A stretch of 64,000 bases of DNA from CBDHCC01 sp965261015. GTDB lineage: Bacteria > Pseudomonadota > Alphaproteobacteria > Sphingomonadales > Sphingomonadaceae. Where the stretch lies: contig CBDHCC010000001.1 in assembly GCA_965261015.1 (NCBI GenBank), positions 434,001 through 498,000 on the forward strand, written 5' to 3'. Of the stretch, positions 17,869 through 27,153 are shown piece after piece (within the stretch, counting starts at the first letter, position 1; each line of letters begins with the position of its first letter). Below the pieces are notes generated by a model. The model made no database searches. It worked only from the letters and a program-made list of their open reading frames with translations, and had not been told where the DNA came from. The position numbers and the translations under genes are program-made.

Positions 17869-19692
17869 ATGTCGCCGCTTGCGCCCTCCCGCCCCGCCAA
17901 AGCCGCCGGCCGACCCACGCGCCGGCAGGTGGTGGCGGGCGCGGCGGGCGCGGGTCTGGGCGTGGCGCTGGGCGGATTGTCGGTCCCCGCGCTGGCCCGC
18001 GCGCCCGATCCGGAGCTGGGACCCAACGTGTTCGTCGTGGATCCGGCGATGCCCGCCGGCGAGGTGCAGGCGCGGCTGGACGCGATCTTCGCCCGGCAGG
18101 AGCGCGCGCACTTCACCGACGAGCGCTACGCCGTGTTGTTCAAGCCCGGCCGCTACGCCGTCGACGCGAATGTCGGCTTCTTCACCCAGGTGGCGGGGCT
18201 TGGTCGCTTGCCCGGCGACGTGGCGATCGATGGCCATGTCCATGTGGAGGCCGACTGGCACGACGGAATGGCGCTCGTGAACTTCTGGCGCGGGGTGGAA
18301 AACCTGACCGTGCGCCCGCCCGACGGCGCGGACCGCTGGGCGGTGTCGCAGGCCGCGCCCTATCGCCGCGTCCACCTGATCGGTGACCTGGCGCTGGACG
18401 ATGGCGGCTGGTCCAGCGGTGGGTTCCTGGCCGACTGTCGAATCGACGGCGTCGTCCGGTCGGGGACGCAGCAGCAGTGGTTCACCCGGTCCAGCACGAT
18501 CGGCGGCTGGCAGGGGGCCAATTGGAACATGGTGTTCGCCGGAGTGGAGGGCGCTCCGCCGACCACCTTCCCGGACCCGCCCGTCACCACCCTGCAGACC
18601 GCGCCTCGCGTGCGCGAAAAGCCGTTCCTGAGCGTCGACGACGAGGGCGGCTGGTCGATCACCGTGCCTGCGGTGCGGCGGGACGGGCGGGGCCACAGCT
18701 GGGCCGACGGCCCGCCGCCCGCGCGAACGATCCCCCTTTCAGAGGTGTTCGTCGCGCGCCCCGGCGACGGTGCCGCGCGGATGAACGCCGCCCTGTCCGC
18801 CGGGCGGCACCTGCTGTTGACGCCCGGCGTCTATCGCTTGGCCCAGCCCCTGCGGGTCGACCGGCCGGGTGCCGTGGTGCTGGGCCTGGGGCTGGCGACC
18901 CTGCTGGCGGAGGGCGGCACTGCCGCCATCGAAGTGGCCGACGTGCCCGGCGTGGCGATCGCCGGCCTGTTGGTCGACGCGGGTCCCGAACGGTCGCCGG
19001 TGCTGGTCCGGGTCGGTCCGCGCGAAGCCGCCGGAACGCGCCCCGACCACCGCGACGATCCGGTGTCCCTGTCGGACCTTTATGTCCGCGTCGGCGGTGC
19101 GACGATCGGTCGCGTCGGCACGGCGGTGGAGATCAACGCGCGCGGGGTACTGGCCGACCATCTGTGGATCTGGCGCGCGGACCATGGCGACCCGGCGACG
19201 GGCCGGGTCCATGTCGGCTGGGACGAGAGCACGGGCGAGCACGGGCTGGTGGTGAACGGCGACGACGTGGTGTGCACCGGGCTGTTCGTGGAGCACTTTC
19301 AGCGCACCCAGACGCTGTGGACGGGCGAGCGGGGCCGGACCCTGTTCTACCAGAACGAGCTGCCTTACGATCCGCCTTCTCAGCAGGCCTTTCGGCCGGG
19401 GCCTGAGCGGGGCTGGCCGGCCTATCAGGTGGCCGACACGGTGCGCTGGCACGACGCCACCGCGCTGGGGGTGTACGCCAACTTCACCGCCGACCCGTCG
19501 ATCGTGCTGGGCAGCGCGGTCGAGGTGCCCGACAGTTCGGGCGTGGTGGTCCGCCACGTCACCACGATCTCGCTGGGCGGCGGGCAGGGCACGATCGCGC
19601 ATCTGGTGAACGACGCGGGCGAGGCCGCGCGGCCGGGCGCGGTGCGCCAGACGTTGCTGCGCTATCCCGCGGACGAGAAGGGCCCCACATGA
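17869..19692 (+). CDS. Tat-exported right-handed beta-helix protein, putative glucanase
   Basis: A 607-residue secreted protein. The N-terminus has a twin-arginine signal (TRRQVVAGAAGAG, R18/R19, cleavage near residue 44). The mature part opens NVFVVDPAMPAGEVQARLDA and repeats a second similar block near residue 295 (EVFVARPGDGAARMNAALSA), so it looks like two pectate-lyase-3-like beta-helices in one chain. Databases carry such proteins under misleading names (adenylyl cyclase, coagulation factor 5/8). The two-helix layout recalls GH55 exo-beta-1,3-glucanases, and the GH16 gene overlaps its stop (ATGA). A glycoside hydrolase or polysaccharide-binding role is inferred, not shown. LFKPGRYAVDANVGF is a landmark for searching. 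Confidence 0.75.
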   Translation: MSPLAPSRPAKAAGRPTRRQVVAGAAGAGLGVALGGLSVPALARAPDPELGPNVFVVDPAMPAGEVQARLDAIFARQERAHFTDERYAVLFKPGRYAVDANVGFFTQVAGLGRLPGDVAIDGHVHVEADWHDGMALVNFWRGVENLTVRPPDGADRWAVSQAAPYRRVHLIGDLALDDGGWSSGGFLADCRIDGVVRSGTQQQWFTRSSTIGGWQGANWNMVFAGVEGAPPTTFPDPPVTTLQTAPRVREKPFLSVDDEGGWSITVPAVRRDGRGHSWADGPPPARTIPLSEVFVARPGDGAARMNAALSAGRHLLLTPGVYRLAQPLRVDRPGAVVLGLGLATLLAEGGTAAIEVADVPGVAIAGLLVDAGPERSPVLVRVGPREAAGTRPDHRDDPVSLSDLYVRVGGATIGRVGTAVEINARGVLADHLWIWRADHGDPATGRVHVGWDESTGEHGLVVNGDDVVCTGLFVEHFQRTQTLWTGERGRTLFYQNELPYDPPSQQAFRPGPERGWPAYQVADTVRWHDATALGVYANFTADPSIVLGSAVEVPDSSGVVVRHVTTISLGGGQGTIAHLVNDAGEAARPGAVRQTLLRYPADEKGPT

Positions 19693-20540
19693 TCACGCTC
19701 GCGCTCGCACTGATGCTGCAAGCGGCCAGCCTGGGTGACACCGGCTACCGCGCCGACACGCCGATGGTGCCGCCGACCGCCGCGCCCGCCTTTCGCGACG
19801 AGTTCGAGGGCTCGCGGCTGGACCGCCGGCTCTGGCGGTTCGACACGGAACGCAACGCCGACGGCTGGCACAATCACGAACGGCAATATTACAGCGACGA
19901 CCGGGAGGAGAACACGCGGATCGAGGGCGGCGCGCTGGTGATCGAGGCGCGGCGGGAACGGCTGTCGTCCGACCGCTTTGCCGATTGGGGCGGCCAGGAC
20001 TACACCTCCGCCAGGCTGGTGACGCGCGCCGCGCTCGGCCCCGGCTTCTACGAAGTGCGCGCGCTGCTGCCGTGCGCGCGGGGCACCTGGCCCGCCATCT
20101 GGATGCTGCCGGCGACCGGCACCTGGCCGGAGCAGGGCGAGATCGACATCATGGAGATGGTCGGGTGGGACCCGGGCACTGTCCACGCGACGTTGCACAC
20201 TGGCCTGTTCAACCACGCGAAGGGGACGCAGCGGGGTTCGCAAATCGCGGTGCCGACCAGCTGCACCGAGTTCCACCGCTACCAGCTCGATTGGCGAGAC
20301 GACGCGATCACGATCGGGGTGGACGATCGCGCCTATATGCGGATCGCGAACGACCAGCCGGGCGGGGCGCAGGCTTGGCCGTTCACCCGTCCGTTCCACC
20401 TGATCCTGAACCTGGCGGTCGGCGGCGACTGGGGCGGGCAGCAGGGGATCGACGACGCGGCCCTGCCGCAGCGCCTGATCGTGGATTACGTCCGGCACTG
20501 GCCGGCGCGCGGCGCGGCAGGGGACCCGGCGGACGACTGA
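19689..20540 (+). CDS. GH16 family endo-beta-glucanase (laminarinase-like)
   Basis: A 283-residue enzyme with a short signal peptide (MITLALALMLQAASLG) and a single GH16 catalytic domain. The active-site motif is GEIDIMEMVGW, with nucleophile E151, assisting D153 and acid/base E156. TWPAIWMLP before it and RPFHLILNLAVGG after it are typical of laminarinase-type (beta-1,3 or mixed-linkage) members. It would cut the polymer outside or in the periplasm into oligosaccharides taken up by the receptor encoded next. The ATG overlaps the stop of the beta-helix gene, so they share an mRNA. Confidence 0.93.
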   Translation: MITLALALMLQAASLGDTGYRADTPMVPPTAAPAFRDEFEGSRLDRRLWRFDTERNADGWHNHERQYYSDDREENTRIEGGALVIEARRERLSSDRFADWGGQDYTSARLVTRAALGPGFYEVRALLPCARGTWPAIWMLPATGTWPEQGEIDIMEMVGWDPGTVHATLHTGLFNHAKGTQRGSQIAVPTSCTEFHRYQLDWRDDAITIGVDDRAYMRIANDQPGGAQAWPFTRPFHLILNLAVGGDWGGQQGIDDAALPQRLIVDYVRHWPARGAAGDPADD

Positions 20541-20620
20541 CCGGGCCGGCCGATCGGGCGGGTCGCGCGGTTGTCCTACGTTGTCAGAAACCCTCGCCGT
20601 CCGGCGGTGGAAAACCGGGC

Positions 20621-20662
20621 TTGACACGGTCTTCGCCCGGTCGCAGGTGAACGTTCTCAACC
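20621..20662 (+). promoter_or_regulatory. TonB receptor promoter with LacI-type operator 2
   Basis: A perfect -35 TTGACA lies at 20621-20626. The -10 position, 17 bases on, overlaps a palindrome-like GTGAACGTTCTC (20647-20658), which is part of GGTTGAGAACGTTCACC on the other strand and shares its core with operators 1 and 3. A repressor bound here would cover -10 and the start point. A second, weaker relative (TGACAACG half-site) lies at about 20573-20584. Confidence 0.65.
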
Positions 20663-20663
20663 A

Positions 20664-20683
20664 GGCGCGGAACCAACCGCGCC
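20664..20683 (+). promoter_or_regulatory. Leader hairpin before TonB receptor gene
   Basis: GGCGCGG (20664-20670) and CCGCGCC (20677-20683) form a 7-bp GC stem with a six-base loop AACCAA in the mRNA leader, 20 bases before the receptor start codon. No T-run follows, so it is not a terminator. It could protect the mRNA 5' end or tune translation. Confidence 0.45.
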
Positions 20684-20703
20684 GGCAGATTAGGGGTGGG
20701 TTT

Positions 20704-23700
20704 ATGCGAGGCTTCTCTGCGCGCAGCGCGTCGCGGCTGGTGATCGGCACATCGACGCTGGCCCTGGCGTCGATCGGATCGATGGCCAGCGCCCAGGACG
20801 CGCCGCCCACCTCTTCCACGCTGGGCAATCCCGGCGACTCCGATATTCAAAACGCCCCGGCCGACGAGATCGAGGAGACCGCCAGCGAAGGCGTGATCAT
20901 CACCGGCATCCGCGCCAGCCTGCGTGAGTCGATCGCCATCAAGCGCGACGCGCAGGGCGTGGTCGACGCGATCTCGGCCGAGGACATCGGCAAGTTCCCG
21001 GACACCAACCTGGCGGAGTCGCTGCAGCGCATCACCGGCGTGTCGATCGACCGGTCCAACGGCGAAGGGTCGACGGTGACGGTCCGCGGCTTCGGTCCGG
21101 AGTTCAACCTGGTCACGCTGAACGGCCGGCAGATGCCGACCTCCACACTGGGCGACGGCGCCAGCGCGCCCGCATCGCGTTCGTTCGACTTCGCCAACCT
21201 GGCGTCCGAAGGCATCGCGGCGGTCGAGGTCTACAAGTCGGGCCGCGCCACCGTGGAGTCGGGCGGCATCGGGTCGACCATCAACATCCGCACGCCGCGG
21301 CCGATCGACCGGCCCGGCCTGCGCGGCAGCATCGCGGTCAAGGGCGTGCTCGACTCCTCGCGCAACGGCAAGGACGTGATCACGCCGGAAGTGTCGGGCA
21401 TCATTTCCGACACCTTCGCCGACAACCGGATCGGTGTGCTGCTGACCGGCATTTACCAGAAGCGCAAGGCGAGCACCAACATCGCCAATGTCGACTATCG
21501 CGACGGCTATCTGGGGTCGGAAAACAACTGGGGATCGCTGGCGCAGCCCGGAGAACCGCGCGCGGCGAACATTCAGAACCGCCCTGGCCCCAACGACGTG
21601 TACGCCGTGCCGCAGAACGCGTCCTACAATTTGAACGACATCAATCGCGAACGGATCAACGGCCAGCTGGTGCTGCAGATCCAGCCGATCGACGACGTGA
21701 CCGCGACCGTCGACTACACCTATTCCCGCAACACGGTTGAGGTGCGCAACAGCAACGTTGGTATCTGGTTCAACTTCAACGACGTGTCGAGCGCCTGGAC
21801 GGACGGCCCGGTGGCCGGGCCGCTGTTCTATTCGGAACGCTTCGGCCCGAAGGAGGGCAAGGACCTGTCCTATTCGGGCGCGCTGACCGCGAACCGATCC
21901 GAGAACAAGTCGCTGGGCGGCAATCTGGCGTGGCAGCCGGACGGCACGGGTGTGACCGTGGCGCTCGACGCCCATCACTCGACCGCCGAGTCCAAGCCCA
22001 CCAACCGGTTCGGCAGCAGCACGTCGGTCGGCAACGCGATCTTCGGCATCCAGCAGCAGACGATCAACTTCGAACAGGACCTGCCGATCCTGTCGTTCAA
22101 CCTCTACCCGCCGCTCGACCCGCTGAACGCGGCGCTGATCACGCCGACCGGCAACGCCTTTCGCAACGCGTTCTTCCGCGACCGCATCAACCAGGTGCAG
22201 CTGAGCGGCATTTACGATCACGAAGTGGGTCTGCTGGACAATATCCAGCTGGGTGTGTCCTACGTCGACAACAAGGTGCGCTCCGCCTACGGCTTTCTGC
22301 AGAACGACACCTGGGGCGGAGCCGGGCCGGCGTCGGACATTCCCGACGACATCTTCACGCTCGCGACCATTCCCGACAAGTTCAAGGGCGTGGACGGGGC
22401 CAACGACCCGAACGTCATCCAGCAGTTCTACACCTTCGATTTTGAGCGGTTGGCCGACCTGATCGACGGGCTGTACGGCGTATGCGACGGTGCCGCGACC
22501 GAAGGCACGTGCCTGGCCGCCTACACGACGGACCGGCGCATCACGGAGCGCACGATCGCGCCGTACGTCCAGTTCGGCTTCAGCAAGGACGTGCTGGCGG
22601 GTCCGGCGCATCTGGTCGCCGGCGTGCGTTACGAGACGACGGACGTGAAGTCGGCCGCCCTCGTTCCGATCCCGACCGGCACCACGCAGGTGTCGCAAAA
22701 CGAATTCTCGGTCCTGTTCGGCGGCGACAGCGGCTTCACCAGCTTCAGCGGCAGTTACGACAACTGGCTGCCCGCCGTGGATTTCGACATCTCGCCTCTG
22801 CGAAACGTGAAGCTGCGCGCGTCCTACAGTCACACCATCACGCGGGCGGATTATGCCAGTCTGCAGGGCGGGCGCACCATCGACCAGCTGTTCCGCATCG
22901 GCGGAGGCTTCGGCAGCCAGGGCAATCCCGGCCTGATCCCGTTCAAGTCGAAGAACGTCGATCTGTCGGCGGAGTGGTATTACGGGCCGGAAAGCTATCT
23001 TTCGTTCGGCTATTTCAACAAGGACGTCAGCAACTTTATCGCGTCGACGCGGATCGACACGCCGGCCTTTGGGCTGACGAACCCGGCATCCGGACCGCGT
23101 TACCGCGCGGCATTGGCCGCCTTGGGGCCAAATGCGAGCGGTCTGGACATCCGCAACTACATCTTCCGCAACTTCCCGGCTTCGACACGGCCCAACCTGG
23201 ACGCGAACGGTGCCTTCGTGCTGGACGGCACGGGTGCCATCACCGGCGACATCTTCGGCCTGCCCGAGGACGACCCCGTCAATTTCCAGATCGGCACGCC
23301 CGTCAACAGCGACCAGACGGCCAACGTGTACGGGTTCGAGTTCGCGGTGCAGCACCGCTTTTGGGAGACCGGCTTCGGCACGATTCTGAACTACACCATC
23401 GTCAACGGCGACGCGACGTACGACAACACCCAGCCCGCCAGCGTGACCCAATTCGCGGTCACCGGCCTCAGCGACAGCGCGAACGCGGTGTTGTTCTATG
23501 AGAACTACGGCATCCAGGCCCGCGTGGCGTACAACTGGCGCGACGAGTTCCTGGCGGGCACGGGACCCAATCCGTTCTACGTGGAGGCCTATGGCCAGAT
23601 CGATGCGAGCGCCAGCTACGACCTGCCCTACGGCTTCAACGTGTTCGCGGAGGTCATCAACCTGACGGGGTCCCAGCGGCGCGGGCATCGGCGATCGGAC

Positions 23701-23766
23701 AACAACGTGACCTTCGTGTCGCCCGGCTACGCCCGCTACTCCGCCGGCGTCCGCTTCGCCTTCTGA
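20704..23766 (+). CDS. TonB-dependent receptor, carbohydrate type
   Basis: A 1,020-residue outer membrane receptor of the large Caulobacter/Xanthomonas carbohydrate-uptake class. It has a signal peptide (to about ASAQDA), a TonB-box-like EGVIITGIRASLRESIAIKR, a plug domain (DAISAEDIGKFPDTNLAESL, GVSIDRSNGEGSTVTVRGFG, YKSGRATVESGGIGSTINIRT spread over residues ~95-200) and a long 22-strand barrel ending YSAGVRFAF with a C-terminal aromatic. The start is ATG 20704, preceded by TAGGGGTGGG; an upstream in-frame TTG would include the promoter and operator. Oligosaccharides, probably beta-glucan fragments from the GH16 enzyme, are the inferred substrate. An antisense open frame of nearly 1,200 codons over this gene is an artefact. 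Confidence 0.95.
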   Translation: MRGFSARSASRLVIGTSTLALASIGSMASAQDAPPTSSTLGNPGDSDIQNAPADEIEETASEGVIITGIRASLRESIAIKRDAQGVVDAISAEDIGKFPDTNLAESLQRITGVSIDRSNGEGSTVTVRGFGPEFNLVTLNGRQMPTSTLGDGASAPASRSFDFANLASEGIAAVEVYKSGRATVESGGIGSTINIRTPRPIDRPGLRGSIAVKGVLDSSRNGKDVITPEVSGIISDTFADNRIGVLLTGIYQKRKASTNIANVDYRDGYLGSENNWGSLAQPGEPRAANIQNRPGPNDVYAVPQNASYNLNDINRERINGQLVLQIQPIDDVTATVDYTYSRNTVEVRNSNVGIWFNFNDVSSAWTDGPVAGPLFYSERFGPKEGKDLSYSGALTANRSENKSLGGNLAWQPDGTGVTVALDAHHSTAESKPTNRFGSSTSVGNAIFGIQQQTINFEQDLPILSFNLYPPLDPLNAALITPTGNAFRNAFFRDRINQVQLSGIYDHEVGLLDNIQLGVSYVDNKVRSAYGFLQNDTWGGAGPASDIPDDIFTLATIPDKFKGVDGANDPNVIQQFYTFDFERLADLIDGLYGVCDGAATEGTCLAAYTTDRRITERTIAPYVQFGFSKDVLAGPAHLVAGVRYETTDVKSAALVPIPTGTTQVSQNEFSVLFGGDSGFTSFSGSYDNWLPAVDFDISPLRNVKLRASYSHTITRADYASLQGGRTIDQLFRIGGGFGSQGNPGLIPFKSKNVDLSAEWYYGPESYLSFGYFNKDVSNFIASTRIDTPAFGLTNPASGPRYRAALAALGPNASGLDIRNYIFRNFPASTRPNLDANGAFVLDGTGAITGDIFGLPEDDPVNFQIGTPVNSDQTANVYGFEFAVQHRFWETGFGTILNYTIVNGDATYDNTQPASVTQFAVTGLSDSANAVLFYENYGIQARVAYNWRDEFLAGTGPNPFYVEAYGQIDASASYDLPYGFNVFAEVINLTGSQRRGHRRSDNNVTFVSPGYARYSAGVRFAF

Positions 23767-23869
23767 TCTGCCTGCCCGCCCGCATCCGCACCGGCGCGGT
23801 GGTGGCCTTTCGGGGCCGGCAGTGGCAGGCTGTGCCTGGGCTTGAGGGGCGCAAGGTGGGCGACGACGG

Positions 23870-25408
23870 GTGAACGAACCGGTGCGGCAAGTGGTGATCG
23901 TCGGCGGCGGCACGGCCGGTTGGCTCTCCGCCTGCGCCGTGGCGGCGCGCGCCGACCCCGCCGCCGACCGGCCGATCGCCGTCACGCTGATCGAATCGCC
24001 CGACGTGGCGACGATCGGCGTCGGCGAAGGATCCTGGCCCACACTGCGCGACACGCTGTCCCGCATCGGCATCGCGGAGGGCGAGTTCCTGCGGGCCTGC
24101 GACGCCACCTGCAAGCAGGGATCGCGCTTCGACGGCTGGCGCACCGGCGGGGCCGACGATCGCTATCTCCACCCCTTCACCCCGCCCGTGCCCGGCGATC
24201 CGGCCGGCGTCGTGGCGGGGTGGCGGTCGGGTCCGGACCAGCCCTTCGCGACGGCCGTGACCCCGCAGGCGACCGTCTGCGCCCTGGACCTGGCCCCGCG
24301 GCAGGTCGCCATGCCGGACTATGCCGGTGCCCTGAATTACGGCTATCACCTGGACGCGGCGAAGCTGGCGGCGCTGCTGTCGCGGCGCGCGCGGACGCTG
24401 GGCGTGCGCCATGTGGCCGGTCACGTCGTTGCCGTGGACCGCACGCCGGACGGCGACATCGCCGCGGTGCGGACGCGGGACGGCGCGCGGATCGCGGGCG
24501 ATCTGTTCCTGGATTGCAGCGGCCAGGCGGGCCTGCTGATCGGCGACGCGCTGGGCGTGCCGCTGGTCGACCGGCAGGATCAGCTGTTCAACGACCGCGC
24601 GCTGGCGGTGCAGGTGCCCGTCGCGCCCGACAGCCCCATCGCCTCGCAGACAAATGCGACCGCGCACGCCGCCGGTTGGATCTGGGACATCGGCCTGCCG
24701 ACCCGCCGCGGCGTGGGCTGCGTCTATTCGTCCGCCCATGCGAGCGAGAGCGAAGCGCACGAGGCTCTGACCCGCTATCTTGGCCACACCGCCCCCGACG
24801 TCGATGCGGAACGGCTGTCCGTCCGCGCCCTGCGCTTCCGCTCCGCGCACCGTGCTCGCTTCTGGGAGCGCAACTGCCTGGCCGTCGGCTTGGCGGCGGG
24901 GTTCCTGGAACCGCTGGAGGCGTCGGCCATTGTGCTGATCGAACTCTCGCTGACCGCCCTGCTGGACGATTGGCCGACGGAGGCCGGCGCGATGGCCCTT
25001 CGCGCGCGTCGCTTCAACGAGCGGTTCGCGGCCCGCTGGGACCGCATCGTGGAGTTCCTGAAGCTGCATTATGTCTTGAGCGAGCGGCCGGAGCGCTATT
25101 GGCGCGATCACCGCGACCCGGCCACCGTGCCGCCGCGCCTGGCCGACCTGCTGCGGCTATGGCGCGACCGACCGCCCACCCCGGCGGATCTGCCACTGGT
25201 TGACGAGGTGTTCCCGGCGGCCAGCTACCAATATGTGCTTTACGGGATGGGGGCGGCGGCGCCGGTCGCGGGCCCGCTGCGCGCCGTGCCGCCCGTGTCG
25301 TTGGCCGCGGTGGAGCGAAAGGCGCGCGCGCTCGCCTCGAGCCTGCCGACGAACCGCGATCACTGGACGGCGGTGACCCGCGCGGGCGCGCTGGAGGCGG
25401 CGGCCTGA
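23870..25408 (+). CDS. Tryptophan halogenase-like flavoprotein 1
   Basis: A 512-residue protein of the flavin-dependent tryptophan halogenase family. It has the FAD motif VIVGGGTAGWLSA (9-21), GVGEGSWPTLRD (50-61), the catalytic-type lysine K82 (CDATCKQGSRFDGW) and the helix AAGFLEPLEASAIVLIE near residue 345. The halogenase motif WxWxIP is altered: AGWIWDIGLPTRR has W270 and W272 but Gly275 where the Pro is expected. Start is GTG 23870, 103 bp after the receptor gene. Members in carbohydrate receptor loci have no proven role; halogenation of tryptophan is doubtful. It heads a set of four tightly packed genes to 28643. Confidence 0.88.
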   Translation: MNEPVRQVVIVGGGTAGWLSACAVAARADPAADRPIAVTLIESPDVATIGVGEGSWPTLRDTLSRIGIAEGEFLRACDATCKQGSRFDGWRTGGADDRYLHPFTPPVPGDPAGVVAGWRSGPDQPFATAVTPQATVCALDLAPRQVAMPDYAGALNYGYHLDAAKLAALLSRRARTLGVRHVAGHVVAVDRTPDGDIAAVRTRDGARIAGDLFLDCSGQAGLLIGDALGVPLVDRQDQLFNDRALAVQVPVAPDSPIASQTNATAHAAGWIWDIGLPTRRGVGCVYSSAHASESEAHEALTRYLGHTAPDVDAERLSVRALRFRSAHRARFWERNCLAVGLAAGFLEPLEASAIVLIELSLTALLDDWPTEAGAMALRARRFNERFAARWDRIVEFLKLHYVLSERPERYWRDHRDPATVPPRLADLLRLWRDRPPTPADLPLVDEVFPAASYQYVLYGMGAAAPVAGPLRAVPPVSLAAVERKARALASSLPTNRDHWTAVTRAGALEAAA

Positions 25409-25409
25409 C

Positions 25410-26129
25410 ATGTCCGACCACGCGATCCTGACGGCAGAGGCGCACGGCCAATTGCGGGTGCTCACCGGCCGGTCGGAGGCGCTCGGCGACGGCGTGATGG
25501 CGTGCCTGACCGTGCCCGACGAGTTCCGGCAGGTGCAGGCGCACTACCCGATCCTGTTCCGCACCTCCCCGGATCGCCAGACCCTGTCGGCGCTGGCCCT
25601 GTTCGGCTTTGTCGACGGCGAGAACCTGTTCCTGTCGGACGACGGCTGGGACGCGGCCACCCTTCCGCTCGCCATGAAGGTCCAGCCCTTCCTGATCGGC
25701 GGCGGCCCGAACGACGGGGATGCGCGCCAGGTCCATATCGATCTGGGCAGCCCGCGCATCGCCGCGGATGGCGCGGGCGTGCGGCTGTTCGACGAGGCCG
25801 CGCGGCCGACGCCCTTCCTGGAGGCGATGGCGGACCGGCTGGGCGCGCTGGACGCCGGCTATCGCGCGTCCGGCGACTTCTTCGCCGCTTTGTCCCGCCA
25901 CGCGCTCCTGGAACCAATGACGCTGGAGGTGACGCTGGCCGATGGCGCGGTCCACTCGCTCGTGGGCTATCACGCGCTCGACGAAGAGCGGTTGCAGGCG
26001 CTGGACGGCGGGGCGCTGGCGGAGCTGAGCGAGGACGGGCACCTGATGCCGATCTTCATGGCGGTCGCCTCGCTGGGTCGGCTGAACGATCTGGTCGCGC
26101 GCAAGAACCGACGGCTGGCCGATGGCTGA
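25410..26129 (+). CDS. SapC family protein
   Basis: A 239-residue SapC-domain protein with no signal peptide and no membrane segment. Typical stretches are CLTVPDEFRQVQAHYPILFR, ALFGFVDGENLF, WDAATLPLAMKVQPFLIGG and the C-terminal LSEDGHLMPIFMAVASLGRLNDLVARKN. The family is named after a Campylobacter surface-layer gene, but in alphaproteobacteria and xanthomonads it sits with TonB-dependent carbohydrate receptors and halogenase-like proteins, as here. Molecular function unknown. Its ATG is one base after the halogenase stop and its end overlaps the next gene by eight bases. Confidence 0.92.
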   Translation: MSDHAILTAEAHGQLRVLTGRSEALGDGVMACLTVPDEFRQVQAHYPILFRTSPDRQTLSALALFGFVDGENLFLSDDGWDAATLPLAMKVQPFLIGGGPNDGDARQVHIDLGSPRIAADGAGVRLFDEAARPTPFLEAMADRLGALDAGYRASGDFFAALSRHALLEPMTLEVTLADGAVHSLVGYHALDEERLQALDGGALAELSEDGHLMPIFMAVASLGRLNDLVARKNRRLADG

Positions 26130-27153
26130 GGCGGATCCCGGCCCGCTCAGCGCGCTCTCTCCCGTGGCGGAGGTGACGGTCGCCGACGCCGCCGACCTGG
26201 ACCGGCGTTTGCGCGCGGCCACCGCGCCTTTCGTGGTGCGCGGGTTGGTCGACGACTGGCCGCTGGTGGCGGCGGGTCTGCGGTCGGGTCGGGCCGCGCG
26301 CGAACACATCGCGGCCCACGCCCGTGCGGTGCCCTTCACCGTGTCGGTCGGGCGGCCCAATGGTGGCGAGCGCCTGTTCTACGACGACGATCTGGCGATG
26401 AACTTCCGCACACTGACCGCGCCGCTGCCCGACATCTTCGCCCGGATCGATGCGACCGAGGATCAGCCGGGAGCCGAAGCCATCTACCTGGCGTCGGTGG
26501 ACCTGCGTCAGTTCTTCACCGGGCTGCACGAGGCGAATCACGTCGACCTGGGCGAGCGGACGTGCCTGGCCAGCATCTGGATGGGCACCCGCACGCGGAT
26601 CGCCGCGCACAACGACGTGCCCCACAACCTGGCCTGCGTGGCGGTGGGGCGGCGTCGGTTCACCGTCTTTCCGCGCGACCAGTTCGCGAACCTCTATCTG
26701 GGGCCGGTCGACAACACCCCGGCCGGGCGCGCGGTCAGCATGGTGGACTTCCACACGCCCGATCTCGACCGCCACCCCCGCTTCGCGGACGCGCTGGAGC
26801 ACGGCCAGATGGTCGACCTGCAGGCCGGCGACGCCATCTACCTGCCGCCGCTCTGGTGGCACCATGTGGAGGGGCTGGCCCCTTTCAACGTCCTGGTGAA
26901 CTATTGGTGGCGCGAGACGCCCGCCCATCTGGGCCAGCCGCAGGATGCGCTAAACCACGCGTTGCTGGCGATCCGGGACCTGCCGGCGGACGAAAAGACG
27001 CATTGGCGCCAGCTGTTCGACCACTACGTCTTCGACAATCCGCCAGAGGTCAGCGCTCACATCCCCGAACATGCGCGGTCGATCCTGGCGCCGCTGACGC
27101 CGCAGAGCGCCGGGCGGCTTCGCGCGTACCTGCTGCGCGCGCTCAGCCGGTGA
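26122..27153 (+). CDS. Cupin_8/JmjC-like Fe(II)/2-oxoglutarate oxygenase
   Basis: A 343-residue protein of the JmjC-like cupin_8 family related to FIH-type hydroxylases. The iron ligands are His163-Asn-Asp165 (AAHNDVPHNLACVAVG) and a distal His in LPPLWWHHVEGL (H247 or H248). QAGDAIYLPPLWWHHV is the family signature; the end is FDHYVFDNPPE followed by an Arg-rich helix. Such genes accompany TonB receptors for carbohydrates; targets may be proteins in the envelope or the halogenase-like partners, but none is known. It overlaps sapC by eight bases and its stop overlaps the next GTG start. Confidence 0.9.
   Translation: MAEADPGPLSALSPVAEVTVADAADLDRRLRAATAPFVVRGLVDDWPLVAAGLRSGRAAREHIAAHARAVPFTVSVGRPNGGERLFYDDDLAMNFRTLTAPLPDIFARIDATEDQPGAEAIYLASVDLRQFFTGLHEANHVDLGERTCLASIWMGTRTRIAAHNDVPHNLACVAVGRRRFTVFPRDQFANLYLGPVDNTPAGRAVSMVDFHTPDLDRHPRFADALEHGQMVDLQAGDAIYLPPLWWHHVEGLAPFNVLVNYWWRETPAHLGQPQDALNHALLAIRDLPADEKTHWRQLFDHYVFDNPPEVSAHIPEHARSILAPLTPQSAGRLRAYLLRALSR

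Noticed and set aside
20584..24144. Open frame of 1,186 codons on the minus strand
   Set aside because: It lies antisense to the TonB receptor and halogenase genes, which have clear families. In GC-rich DNA with strong third-position bias the antisense frame stays open; the product is Arg/Ala/Gly-rich and like nothing known.
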